Source: an uncultured bacterium (GTDB lineage Bacteria; Bacteroidota; Bacteroidia; Bacteroidales; CAIWKO01). Taken from it: DNA of 7,635 nt. The notes beneath the pieces were generated by a model. It was not told the DNA's origin and did no database searches. It saw nothing but the letters and a program-made list of their open reading frames with translations. Below, piece after piece: positions 1-6,405 of this stretch (position 1 is the first letter of the stretch; every line of letters begins with the position of its first letter). The position numbers and the translations under genes are program-made. The stretch spans positions 1-7,635 of the forward strand of contig CAIWVT010000675.1 of the NCBI GenBank assembly GCA_903916135.1, read 5' to 3'.

Positions 1-1071
1 ACCGCAATATTCGCAAACAATAATCTTTTTATGCATTTTAATATCAAGTTGACGTTGCGGTGGAATCTTATTAAAACATCCGCCACATGCATCGCGTTCC
101 ACCATAACCACTGCCAAACCATTGCGCGCATTCTTTTTAATACGTGTGTATGCAATAATCAAACGGTCTTCAATGTATCGTTGACTTTCTTCCAATTTGC
201 CCACTAATTTGATTTCTTCCTTTTCTGTTTCGGCAATAATCTCGTCCAATTCCATCTTTTTTTGTTTCAAATCTTCTTTGCGTTCTTTCAAAGCAGTCTT
301 GGTGCGATCCAAATTGTCGTTCTTGCTATCTTTGATTACGGAGAATTCTCTGATTCTTTTCTCACAAAGTTGAATTTCGAGTGTTTGAAATTCAATTTCT
401 TTGGTGATAGAATCATATTCGCGGTTGTTACGAACATTCATGTGTTGAGCTTCGTATTTTTTTATTTGCGCTTGATGGTCTTTAATCGCTGCCGTTTTTG
501 CTTTGATTTCAGCATCCACTTCCTTGGCTTCCGTATTAAAATTCCCTAAACGGGTTTCTAAACCTTCAATTTCATCTTCCAAATCTTGCACTTCCAAGGG
601 TAGTTCCCCACGCACGATTCTGATTTTGTTAATCTCGGTGTCCACTTGTTGCAAGCTATAGAGCGAGACAAGTTTTTTTTCTATAGAAATTTCTGCCAAT
701 TCCTCTGCGGAAATTGATTTGCCCGACCTGATCACCTTAATTTCTTCTTTGGGTAGTCGCACTTTTGGAGCATAAGGCTTTTCTTCAACCATTGCTTCCA
801 TATCAACGACTGCATTCTTTTCTTTAGATTTCCGTTTCGTTGACTTTTCTTTGATGGGTTTTTCTATCAAAACCTTTTCTTTCACTGGTTTTTCCTTAAC
901 AATCTTTTCTTTCACCGATTTTCCCTTAACAGCTTTTTCCTTTGCTGATTTTTCTTTCACAGCTTTTTCTTTCACAGCTTTTTCTTTAACGGACTTTTCT
1001 TTCACAGGCTTTTCAGTCGTTTTCGATTTTTTCTCAGAAGTTTCTTTGCCTTTTGAAGTTGTCTTTGCCAT
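1..1071 (-). CDS. Coiled-coil protein with C-terminal C4 zinc ribbon (COG1579/DUF164 type), long repeat-bearing N-terminal extension; 3' end off window
   Basis: I translated this frame by hand. It is open from ATG at 1071 to the left edge, giving 357 residues with the C-terminus missing. Residues 22-81 are lysine/glutamate-rich pentapeptide repeats. From about residue 127 the protein looks like the usual family: EKKLVSLYSLQQVDTEI opens a long charged coiled coil (about 130-325) containing NVRNNREYDSITKEIE. A C4 zinc ribbon follows, with C329-G-G-C332 and C353-E-Y-C356. Only a short tail is probably missing, because family members end soon after the second CxxC. Relatives such as Helicobacter HP0958 act as protein/RNA-binding factors, but the role in Bacteroidota is unknown to me. 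The start lies 12 bases after the nif3-like stop, which supports co-transcription. Internal ATGs at residues 91 and 94 could give a form without repeats. The family call is confident; the function is not. Confidence 0.88.
   Translation of the reverse strand, partial: MAKTTSKGKETSEKKSKTTEKPVKEKSVKEKAVKEKAVKEKSAKEKAVKGKSVKEKIVKEKPVKEKVLIEKPIKEKSTKRKSKEKNAVVDMEAMVEEKPYAPKVRLPKEEIKVIRSGKSISAEELAEISIEKKLVSLYSLQQVDTEINKIRIVRGELPLEVQDLEDEIEGLETRLGNFNTEAKEVDAEIKAKTAAIKDHQAQIKKYEAQHMNVRNNREYDSITKEIEFQTLEIQLCEKRIREFSVIKDSKNDNLDRTKTALKERKEDLKQKKMELDEIIAETEKEEIKLVGKLEESQRYIEDRLIIAYTRIKKNARNGLAVVMVERDACGGCFNKIPPQRQLDIKMHKKIIVCEYCG
829..1008 (-). repeat. In-frame tandem repeat: 12 units of 15 bp encoding xVKEK-like pentapeptides
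   Basis: Twelve consecutive 15-base units encode residues 22-81 of the zinc-ribbon protein. They read PVKEK, SVKEK, AVKEK, AVKEK, SAKEK, AVKGK, SVKEK, IVKEK, PVKEK, VLIEK, PIKEK, STKRK. Two neighbouring units (949-963 and 964-978) are identical at the DNA level (TTTTTCTTTCACAGC on the plus strand), and the others differ by a few bases. Gain or loss of units would keep the reading frame. The plus strand of this tract is an open pyrimidine-rich frame that I regard as a shadow. Confidence 0.92.
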
Positions 1072-1083
1072 ATAAATCTACTT

Positions 1084-2175
1084 TTAATTAAAATAATAAA
1101 CAGGGTTGATTTTATTTTCAGAGAATAAAAATGCAAAAGTAGGAAATTTTTTCATTAAAATGGTAGTAATTAATTCGCAAGAAAATTGTTCCGACTCGAA
1201 ATGCCCGATATCAGCCAAAAGTATGCGCTCTGAAAAAAAATCATGATATTTAATATCTCCTGTAATAAATATATCTGCCCCTTGCGATATAGCCTGATGA
1301 ATCAGAAAACTTCCCGAACCGCCGCAAAAAGCAACTTTGCGGATTGTGGGTTTATTTATTTTGCTATGTCGTATGCTTTTTGTTTGAAATGTATCTTTTA
1401 AATATTGAAAAAAATCTAAAGTTGCCATCGGTGCTGCCAAATCGCCTATCACACCTGCTCCTACTTTTGCAAAAGCGTTATCAAGTGGATAAATGTCGTA
1501 AGCAACTTCCTCATAAGGATGATTTTTTAATAGGGTGTCTATAATGCGGCGTTCAATGTGTTGCGGAAAAATCATTTCAATGCGTGTTTCAGCTTCAAAA
1601 TGAAGTTGGTTTGTTTCGCCAACAAAAGGATGTGCCAATTCGTTTGCACGAAAAGTTCCCGTGCCTTCCAAATTAAAACTGCAACTATCGTAGTTTCCGA
1701 TATGCCCTCCACCCGATTGAAAAAGAGCGGTACGTAAGCGTTCGGCATGTTCTGTCGGACAAAATGTTACCAGTTTTTTCAAGGTCTTTTCAACGGGAGC
1801 AAGAATCTTGCTGTTTTTCAAACCTAATTTCTCTGCAATGAAAAGATTTAATCCTTCAAAATTATTATCCAAATTGGTATGGGCGCAATAAATACAAATA
1901 TCAAATTTGATAGCTTTCAACACAATTCGTTCGATATAATTCGACCCAGTAATCTTTTTTATACCTTTAAATATGAGAGGATGATGTGAGATGATAAGAT
2001 TGCATTTTTTTTCCATAGCTTCGTCCACCACTTCTTCAGTGATATCAAAACAAATCAACGCTTGGCTCAACTCATGCTGTGCATTTCCAATTTGCAACCC
2101 ACAATTATCGTAGCTTTCTTGAAAATCAAGAGGAATAACTTCTTCAAAGCTTTTAATAAGTTCAATAATCTTCAT
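1084..2175 (-). CDS. NIF3-family dinuclear metal-centre protein (YbgI/YqfO type)
   Basis: The 363 residues match the long form of the NIF3 family, which forms toroidal hexamers with a two-metal site in each subunit. The ligands expected from E. coli YbgI are present: H64-H65 in ISHHPLIFKG, D103 in AHTNLD, and H325/E329 in GHFESEQ, which keeps the four-residue spacing of the C-terminal pair. Other conserved stretches are YDNCGLQIG (22-30), FCGGSGSF (283-290) and TGDIKYHDF (305-313). Residues about 130-235 form the middle insertion (PII/CutA-like fold) found in Firmicutes and Bacteroidota members and absent from the 247-residue E. coli protein. The family's biochemical role is unsettled; some databases call it a GTP cyclohydrolase I type 2 homologue, which I would not transfer. 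It starts 12 bases after glmS and is followed 12 bases later by the zinc-ribbon gene, a pairing common in bacteria. Confidence 0.95.
   Translation of the reverse strand: MKIIELIKSFEEVIPLDFQESYDNCGLQIGNAQHELSQALICFDITEEVVDEAMEKKCNLIISHHPLIFKGIKKITGSNYIERIVLKAIKFDICIYCAHTNLDNNFEGLNLFIAEKLGLKNSKILAPVEKTLKKLVTFCPTEHAERLRTALFQSGGGHIGNYDSCSFNLEGTGTFRANELAHPFVGETNQLHFEAETRIEMIFPQHIERRIIDTLLKNHPYEEVAYDIYPLDNAFAKVGAGVIGDLAAPMATLDFFQYLKDTFQTKSIRHSKINKPTIRKVAFCGGSGSFLIHQAISQGADIFITGDIKYHDFFSERILLADIGHFESEQFSCELITTILMKKFPTFAFLFSENKINPVYYFN
1134..1141 (-). promoter_or_regulatory. Possible internal -7 promoter element before the zinc-ribbon gene
   Basis: The minus strand reads TACTTTTG, a perfect match to the Bacteroidota -7 consensus TAnnTTTG. 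It lies inside the 3' end of the nif3-like gene, 62 bases before the zinc-ribbon start. It sits in a 14-base stretch identical to the one in the promoter-like sequence before the GlgA-like gene. No TTTG (-33) element is present at the usual spacing, and the bases also encode ordinary residues (PTFAF), so chance is a real alternative. Confidence 0.25.
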
Positions 2176-2187
2176 GCAAAAAAGGTG

Positions 2188-4026
2188 TTATTCAACCGTA
2201 ACAGATTTTGCTAAATTTCGTGGTTGATCAATATTACATCCTCGCAACACTGCGATATGATAAGATAATAATTGTAGCGGAATTGTTGCCAACAACGGAA
2301 CGAGTAACTCATCCGTATCGGGTATTTCAATAACAAAATCAGCAATATTGCGCACAGATTTATCTCCCTCTGTAACGATAGCAATAATCTTCCCCTTACG
2401 AGCTTTCACTTCTTCGATATTGGAAATGATTTTTTCATAGACTCCTTGATTCGTGGCAATAACCACCACAGGCATCTCTTCATCAATAAGCGCGATAGGA
2501 CCATGTTTCATTTCGGCTGCCGGATATCCTTCCGCATGTATGTATGAAATTTCTTTTAGTTTAAGTGCGCCTTCCAAGGCAACCGGAAAATTGAGACCAC
2601 GTCCGAGATACAGAAAATTACGTGAATCCTTGAAAAGTTTTGCAATACGAATGATTTCATCGTTCACTTTCAATGTCTTTTCCACTTTCGATGGAATCAT
2701 TTCCAGTTCGTTGATGATTTGATGATAACGAGATTTAGAAATACTGCCTTTTTTATCAGCTATCATCAGTGCCATCAAAGTTAAAATCGTAACCTGAGCT
2801 GTAAATGCCTTTGTGGATGCCACACCAATTTCAGGACCTGCATGTGTATAAGTGCCCGCATGTGTGGCACGAGGTATAGATGAACCCACAACATTACAAA
2901 TGCCGATAATTGTAGCACCCTTCGATTTTGCCAATTCTATCGCTGCCAACGTATCTGCGGTTTCTCCCGATTGCGAAATAGCAATGACCACATCGTTTTC
3001 GTGAATCACAGGATTTCTATAGCGAAATTCAGAAGCATATTCCACTTCCACCGGAATTCTGGCAAGCTCCTCAAACAAATATTCTCCTACCAAACCTGCA
3101 TGCCATGATGTGCCACAAGCAATAATAACAATTCGTTCGGCATTTTTTATTCTTTCTACATAATCTAAAATACCGCCTAAAGAAACAATGCCTTTCTTTG
3201 TATTTAATCGTCCACGCATACAATCCCCAATAGAGCGAGGTTGTTCATAGATTTCTTTCAACATAAAATGATCAAAACCACCTTTTTCTATTGCACTTAA
3301 GTTCACTTCAAGCTTATGAATGTAAGGGGTTTTGTTAATATCTTTAATGGTTTTAATTTTTAGTTTCTCATTCCTGCGAATGATAGCTATTTCTTCATCA
3401 TTGAGATAAACCACATTTTTTGTATATTCAACAATAGGAGTAGCATCCGAAGCCACGAAAGTTTCATTTTCGCCGATGCCAATCACCAATGGGCTGCCTT
3501 TGCGAGCGGCGATGAGCAAATCAGGATCTTCTTGCGAAACAATCACAATAGCATAGGCACCTATAACTTGATTCAGTGCCAATTGAACTGCTTTAATCAG
3601 ATTTACTTTTTCGTTTACACGGATATCTTCAATCAGATGAACTAAAACTTCGGTATCGGTATTACTTCTGAAAACATAACCTCGTTTAAGAAGTTCTTCT
3701 CTGAGCGTTGCATAATTTTCAATAATTCCATTATGTATTATGGCAAGCTTCTTTGAATTTGAAAAATGGGGGTGTGCGTTCGCATCGTTAGGTTCGCCAT
3801 GCGTTGCCCAACGGGTATGTGCAATGCCGACAGTTCCATCCACATCTTTATCTTTAACAAAACTCTCCAGTTCTGCAACCTTCCCTTTGGTCTTATAAAG
3901 TTTTATATCGCCGTCTAAAATTGCAATTCCAGCACTATCATAACCACGATACTCGAGGCGATAAAGACCTTTTATTAATATGGGATAAGCTTGTTTGGAA
4001 CCCATGTATGCAACAATTCCACACAT
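2188..4026 (-). CDS. glmS: Glutamine--fructose-6-phosphate aminotransferase (isomerizing)
   Basis: GlmS converts fructose-6-phosphate and glutamine to glucosamine-6-phosphate and glutamate in the cytoplasm, the first committed step to UDP-GlcNAc for peptidoglycan and lipid A. The 612-residue length is typical. The N-terminal class II glutaminase domain starts MCGIVAYMGS; Cys2 becomes the N-terminal nucleophile after Met removal. It also has HTRWATHG (70-77), HNGIIENY (98-105) and NTDTE (122-126). Two SIS sugar-isomerase domains follow, with ACGTSWHAG (303-311), SQSGET (351-356), GVASTKAFTAQ (401-411), LKEISYIHAEG (490-500) and MKHGP (506-510). The C-terminus PRNLAKSVTVE carries the conserved lysine (K607) that forms a Schiff base with fructose-6-phosphate in E. 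coli. The gene looks complete. Its start is only 2 bases after the DUF4270 stop, so translational coupling is likely and there is no room for a glmS ribozyme leader. Confidence 0.99.
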   Translation of the reverse strand: MCGIVAYMGSKQAYPILIKGLYRLEYRGYDSAGIAILDGDIKLYKTKGKVAELESFVKDKDVDGTVGIAHTRWATHGEPNDANAHPHFSNSKKLAIIHNGIIENYATLREELLKRGYVFRSNTDTEVLVHLIEDIRVNEKVNLIKAVQLALNQVIGAYAIVIVSQEDPDLLIAARKGSPLVIGIGENETFVASDATPIVEYTKNVVYLNDEEIAIIRRNEKLKIKTIKDINKTPYIHKLEVNLSAIEKGGFDHFMLKEIYEQPRSIGDCMRGRLNTKKGIVSLGGILDYVERIKNAERIVIIACGTSWHAGLVGEYLFEELARIPVEVEYASEFRYRNPVIHENDVVIAISQSGETADTLAAIELAKSKGATIIGICNVVGSSIPRATHAGTYTHAGPEIGVASTKAFTAQVTILTLMALMIADKKGSISKSRYHQIINELEMIPSKVEKTLKVNDEIIRIAKLFKDSRNFLYLGRGLNFPVALEGALKLKEISYIHAEGYPAAEMKHGPIALIDEEMPVVVIATNQGVYEKIISNIEEVKARKGKIIAIVTEGDKSVRNIADFVIEIPDTDELLVPLLATIPLQLLSYHIAVLRGCNIDQPRNLAKSVTVE

Positions 4027-4028
4027 AG

Positions 4029-5345
4029 CTATTTGATTTGTGTATAAATGATGTCTAAATGCATACCGTCGTTGGAATGTTTCGGTCCAAAAATAACTGC
4101 CCTATTAGCTAATACAGCAGATCCTGAGACAATCAAAATTAATCCGTCATCACCAAAGCTTCCTTTTAATAAAGCATTTTGAATGTATTTAGAAATATTA
4201 AACCGATATTCGTTTGTTGTAGAGTTGTAAGTTCCACCATAATATGTTTCGCCATAAACAACATCGGGTAAAAAGCTTAAAGTTTCATCATAATTATTTA
4301 TTGCAAGCGAAAGTCTGCTTGGCGGAACCAAAATGTCATCAACCGTTGTTGGGTCAACTTTAATGACAAGTTCGGCTTTATTTATAGCAATGTTTCCCAA
4401 ATTGTTTAGATTTATAACTTCTGGAAATTTAAGTTTAACTCGTGTTCCTGACATTGCTTGGAGATAAAGTAAGCTATCACCAAGAGTGCTGTCACTGGCT
4501 ACTTGTTGTATAAAAGATGAATTTGCCGTAGCATATTTATGGTGATCAAAAGTATTAAATCGAGCACAATTTGCATTAAGAACAAAAGTATATTTTAATG
4601 TATCAGTAGCATTATGGTAGTACATTGTAAGCTTTGAAAGTGAAGAAAGCGAGTTGATATATAACATCACACCTTTAGTAGTAACAGAATTTGTTGAAAT
4701 ATAAAGTCCTTTAAAATACTTTAAAAAATTAGTATTATCAGCTAAATCAGAAGAACCTGACGCATCAATGAATTTCTGACCTAATGAATTTTTTAGCTGC
4801 ATACGAAGTTGCGGGGCTGAGTTTGCTCCGTCAATTTTTACACTATCACGAAAACTTGGTATGAAATTGATATTTGCCAGATTGTTTTTGAATGTACCAA
4901 GTACGTCGTTTGAATAATAACTGTTGTCCAGATAAAAATCATCAGTAATTTCAAAAACATTCAGCGTGAGATTCGTAGTAGTGTCACCATAAAAACTATT
5001 ATAAGCCAATGATAGAAAAATAGAATCGCAGACAGGATTGTCGCCAAAATCAACATTATCTGTTGTTAGTCTGAACTGAGTGTACATTCCGGCAGTTGTC
5101 AATCCAAAAACTGGATCAACGAGGCTGCCAATTATATTTGAAGAGGTTTCATCGGTTTTAACAGAATCGTCTAAGACGGTATGGGCAGAAATATGTAGGC
5201 TATCAATAAATGTAACACCAAGCATGTTTTCCTGAGGTTGAACATTCATGCCCAGCTCTTCATTTTTATTACAGGATAACCAAAGAACCGAAATTAATAA
5301 TATCCAAAGAAAGTTGTAACTGAAGTTAGATCTGAGTTTTTTCAA
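4029..5345 (-). CDS. DUF4270 domain-containing lipoprotein, apparent TTG start
   Basis: The 438-residue protein starts with a lipoprotein signal: MKKLRSNF, a hydrophobic core (about 11-23) and a lipobox LWLSC with Cys25 as the lipidation site. The mature end CNKNEE puts two acidic residues at +5/+6, somewhat like the Bacteroidota signal for export of lipoproteins to the cell surface; this is inference. DUF4270 hallmarks follow: LGMNVQPQE (31-39), GSLVDPVFGLTTAGMYTQF (73-91), YLQAMSGTRVKLKFP (294-308) and a beta-rich C-terminus ending near IFGPKHSNDGMHLDIIYT. The start codon is TTG (plus-strand caa at 5343-5345). It is preferred because it directly precedes a well-formed n-region and lies 23 bases after the previous stop. 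The frame stays open further upstream into the GlgA-like gene, but no nearby in-frame ATG is seen. Function is unknown; the position between glgA-like and glmS suggests an envelope or glycan role. Confidence 0.9.
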   Translation of the reverse strand: MKKLRSNFSYNFLWILLISVLWLSCNKNEELGMNVQPQENMLGVTFIDSLHISAHTVLDDSVKTDETSSNIIGSLVDPVFGLTTAGMYTQFRLTTDNVDFGDNPVCDSIFLSLAYNSFYGDTTTNLTLNVFEITDDFYLDNSYYSNDVLGTFKNNLANINFIPSFRDSVKIDGANSAPQLRMQLKNSLGQKFIDASGSSDLADNTNFLKYFKGLYISTNSVTTKGVMLYINSLSSLSKLTMYYHNATDTLKYTFVLNANCARFNTFDHHKYATANSSFIQQVASDSTLGDSLLYLQAMSGTRVKLKFPEVINLNNLGNIAINKAELVIKVDPTTVDDILVPPSRLSLAINNYDETLSFLPDVVYGETYYGGTYNSTTNEYRFNISKYIQNALLKGSFGDDGLILIVSGSAVLANRAVIFGPKHSNDGMHLDIIYTQIK

Positions 5346-5368
5346 AAGAATTTTGGGTTTTATTATTG

Positions 5369-6196
5369 TTAAGCATTTTCGTTAACCAGTTCGTCAACTA
5401 ACTCATCATAAAATTCACTATATGCAGCAATGTAATTATCCATTGATTGCATCTCAAGCATCGGCTTGTTTGATTTTTTTGCATAAGCAAGAAGTTCTGG
5501 ATTTATGTTTTCTGCACCAATAATTATTGCATCAGAAAAATCAATGGCACCTTTCATTATACCAACGTAATCTGAAGTTTTATATTGTTTTAAATCTTTT
5601 TCATTGACACCTTCATGTTTGAGCTTTTTCAAGAAACTATTACTGAACACATGATCAAAGTCATCGTCATATAAAGAGCATACGATTTTGGTGTCAGTGA
5701 AAAGTGGGTTGTCTCTGAAAGTTGTTCTGACAAAAAATGGAACTAAACTCGAAAACCATCCATGAATATGGATTATTTCTGGCGACCATCCAAGTTTTTT
5801 TACTGTTTCAATAACGCCACGTGCATAGAAAATGGCACGTTCGTCGTTGTCGGCACAAAACTCATTGTTTTTGTCGGTAAACACACATTTTCTCTGAAAG
5901 TAATCATCGTTATCAATAAAATATATTTGCAAACGAGCCGCTTGAATGGATGCAACCTTAATAATCAAAGGATGATCGCTATCATCAATAATTAAATTCA
6001 TTCCTGACAATCGTATTACTTCGTGAAGTTGATTGCGTCTTTCGTTTACGCATCCAAAGCGTGGCATGAAAGTTCGGATTTCCCTACATTTTTCCTGAAT
6101 GCCTTGAGGAAGATTACGGCATATTTGCCCCATGATACTGTCGCTCATATAGGGAACCATTTCTTGAGCAACAAATAAAACCTTGTATTTTGACAT
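5369..6196 (-). CDS. Short GlgA-like protein: GT5 N-terminal domain only, ADP-glucose motif lost
   Basis: The 275 residues match the N-terminal Rossmann domain of glycogen/starch synthases (GT5). They include VLFVAQEMVPY (6-16), RTFMPRFGCVNERRNQLHEV (41-60), NDERAIFYARGVIETVKKLGW (from 117), IIHIHGWFSSLVP (141-153) and a stretch like AIDFSDAIIIGAENINPEL (217-235). Full GlgA is about 480 residues, so the C-terminal GT-B domain is absent. The KxGGL motif that binds ADP-glucose is replaced: aligned to the LP that follows it, the region reads SDSIMGQICRNLP (18-30), with Ser where the catalytic lysine should be. The gene ends cleanly with TAA and an acidic tail, so this looks like a stable family rather than a broken gene; similar short forms occur in other Bacteroidota. 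Synthase activity is unlikely. It may be a sugar-binding or regulatory protein. It leads the probable five-gene operon and has its own promoter-like sequence upstream. Confidence 0.85.
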   Translation of the reverse strand: MSKYKVLFVAQEMVPYMSDSIMGQICRNLPQGIQEKCREIRTFMPRFGCVNERRNQLHEVIRLSGMNLIIDDSDHPLIIKVASIQAARLQIYFIDNDDYFQRKCVFTDKNNEFCADNDERAIFYARGVIETVKKLGWSPEIIHIHGWFSSLVPFFVRTTFRDNPLFTDTKIVCSLYDDDFDHVFSNSFLKKLKHEGVNEKDLKQYKTSDYVGIMKGAIDFSDAIIIGAENINPELLAYAKKSNKPMLEMQSMDNYIAAYSEFYDELVDELVNENA

Positions 6197-6228
6197 ATCT
6201 ATTATTTAGTGTTTCGGATTTCAAAATG

Positions 6229-6236
6229 CAAAAGTA
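6229..6236 (-). promoter_or_regulatory. Candidate Bacteroidota promoter (-7 element) for the GlgA-like/DUF4270/glmS/nif3-like operon
   Basis: The minus strand reads TACTTTTG, a perfect TAnnTTTG -7 element, ending 32 bases before the ATG at 6196. Transcription would start at roughly 6222-6225, leaving a leader of about 26-29 bases. No good TTTG -33 element is found: TTTG at 6249-6252 is only 12 bases away and ATTG at 6253-6256 is 16 away. The -33 region is instead occupied by a palindrome. A-rich tracts on the minus strand lie further upstream (around 6274-6281 and 6304-6310). Confidence 0.6.
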
Positions 6237-6254
6237 CACAAAATTTCTCAAACA

Positions 6255-6268
6255 ATGATTTAAATCAT
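6255..6268. promoter_or_regulatory. Perfect 14-bp palindrome at the -33 position; operator candidate with TGA-N6-TCA core
   Basis: The sequence ATGATTTAAATCAT is its own reverse complement. Its core TGAT-N4-ATCA has the TGA-N6-TCA geometry of CRP/FNR-superfamily binding sites and resembles the FNR site TTGAT-N4-ATCAA. The centre (6261/6262) is about 38-40 bases before the transcription start predicted from the -7 element, close to the class II activator position (-41.5). The palindrome is seen directly; the regulator is inference. Confidence 0.45.
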
Positions 6269-6405
6269 AAACCTTTTTTTTACTGCGTTTAAATTATTTT
6301 GTGTTTTTTTGAGCATTTTAAGGATTTTCGAGCATTCAACCGCGGCGAATTTTATAATTGGACAGGAAGTTAAAATTTCAAACCTCCAGTTTTAATGGAA
6401 ACACA

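Noticed and set aside
262..549. Plus-strand open frame of 95 codons.
   Set aside because: It lies antisense to the coiled-coil part of the zinc-ribbon gene. Its phenylalanine-rich composition is what complementing a Lys/Glu-rich frame produces.
851..1075. Plus-strand open frame with repeated phenylalanine/serine pentads (FSFTxFS-like).
   Set aside because: It is the exact antisense of the VKEK repeat tract and has no start context or promoter of its own. The minus-strand frame continues into a recognisable coiled-coil and C4 zinc-ribbon protein.
4027..4028. Looked for a glmS ribozyme or other leader RNA before glmS.
   Set aside because: The glmS start follows the DUF4270 stop after 2 bases, so there is no leader. 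The ribozyme is also mainly a Firmicutes feature.
4088..4095. Minus-strand TATTTTTG, a -7-like match 61 bases before glmS.
   Set aside because: It lies in DUF4270 coding sequence, has no -33 TTTG at suitable spacing, and such matches are expected by chance in AT-rich DNA. The 2-base gap to glmS argues for coupling instead.
6369..6396. AT-rich inverted repeat (TTAAAA ... TTTTAA) just downstream of the dprA stop, considered as a terminator.
   Set aside because: The stem is short, nearly all A-T, has a G-T closing pair and a 10-base loop, and is not followed by a T run on the minus strand. It is too weak to call.
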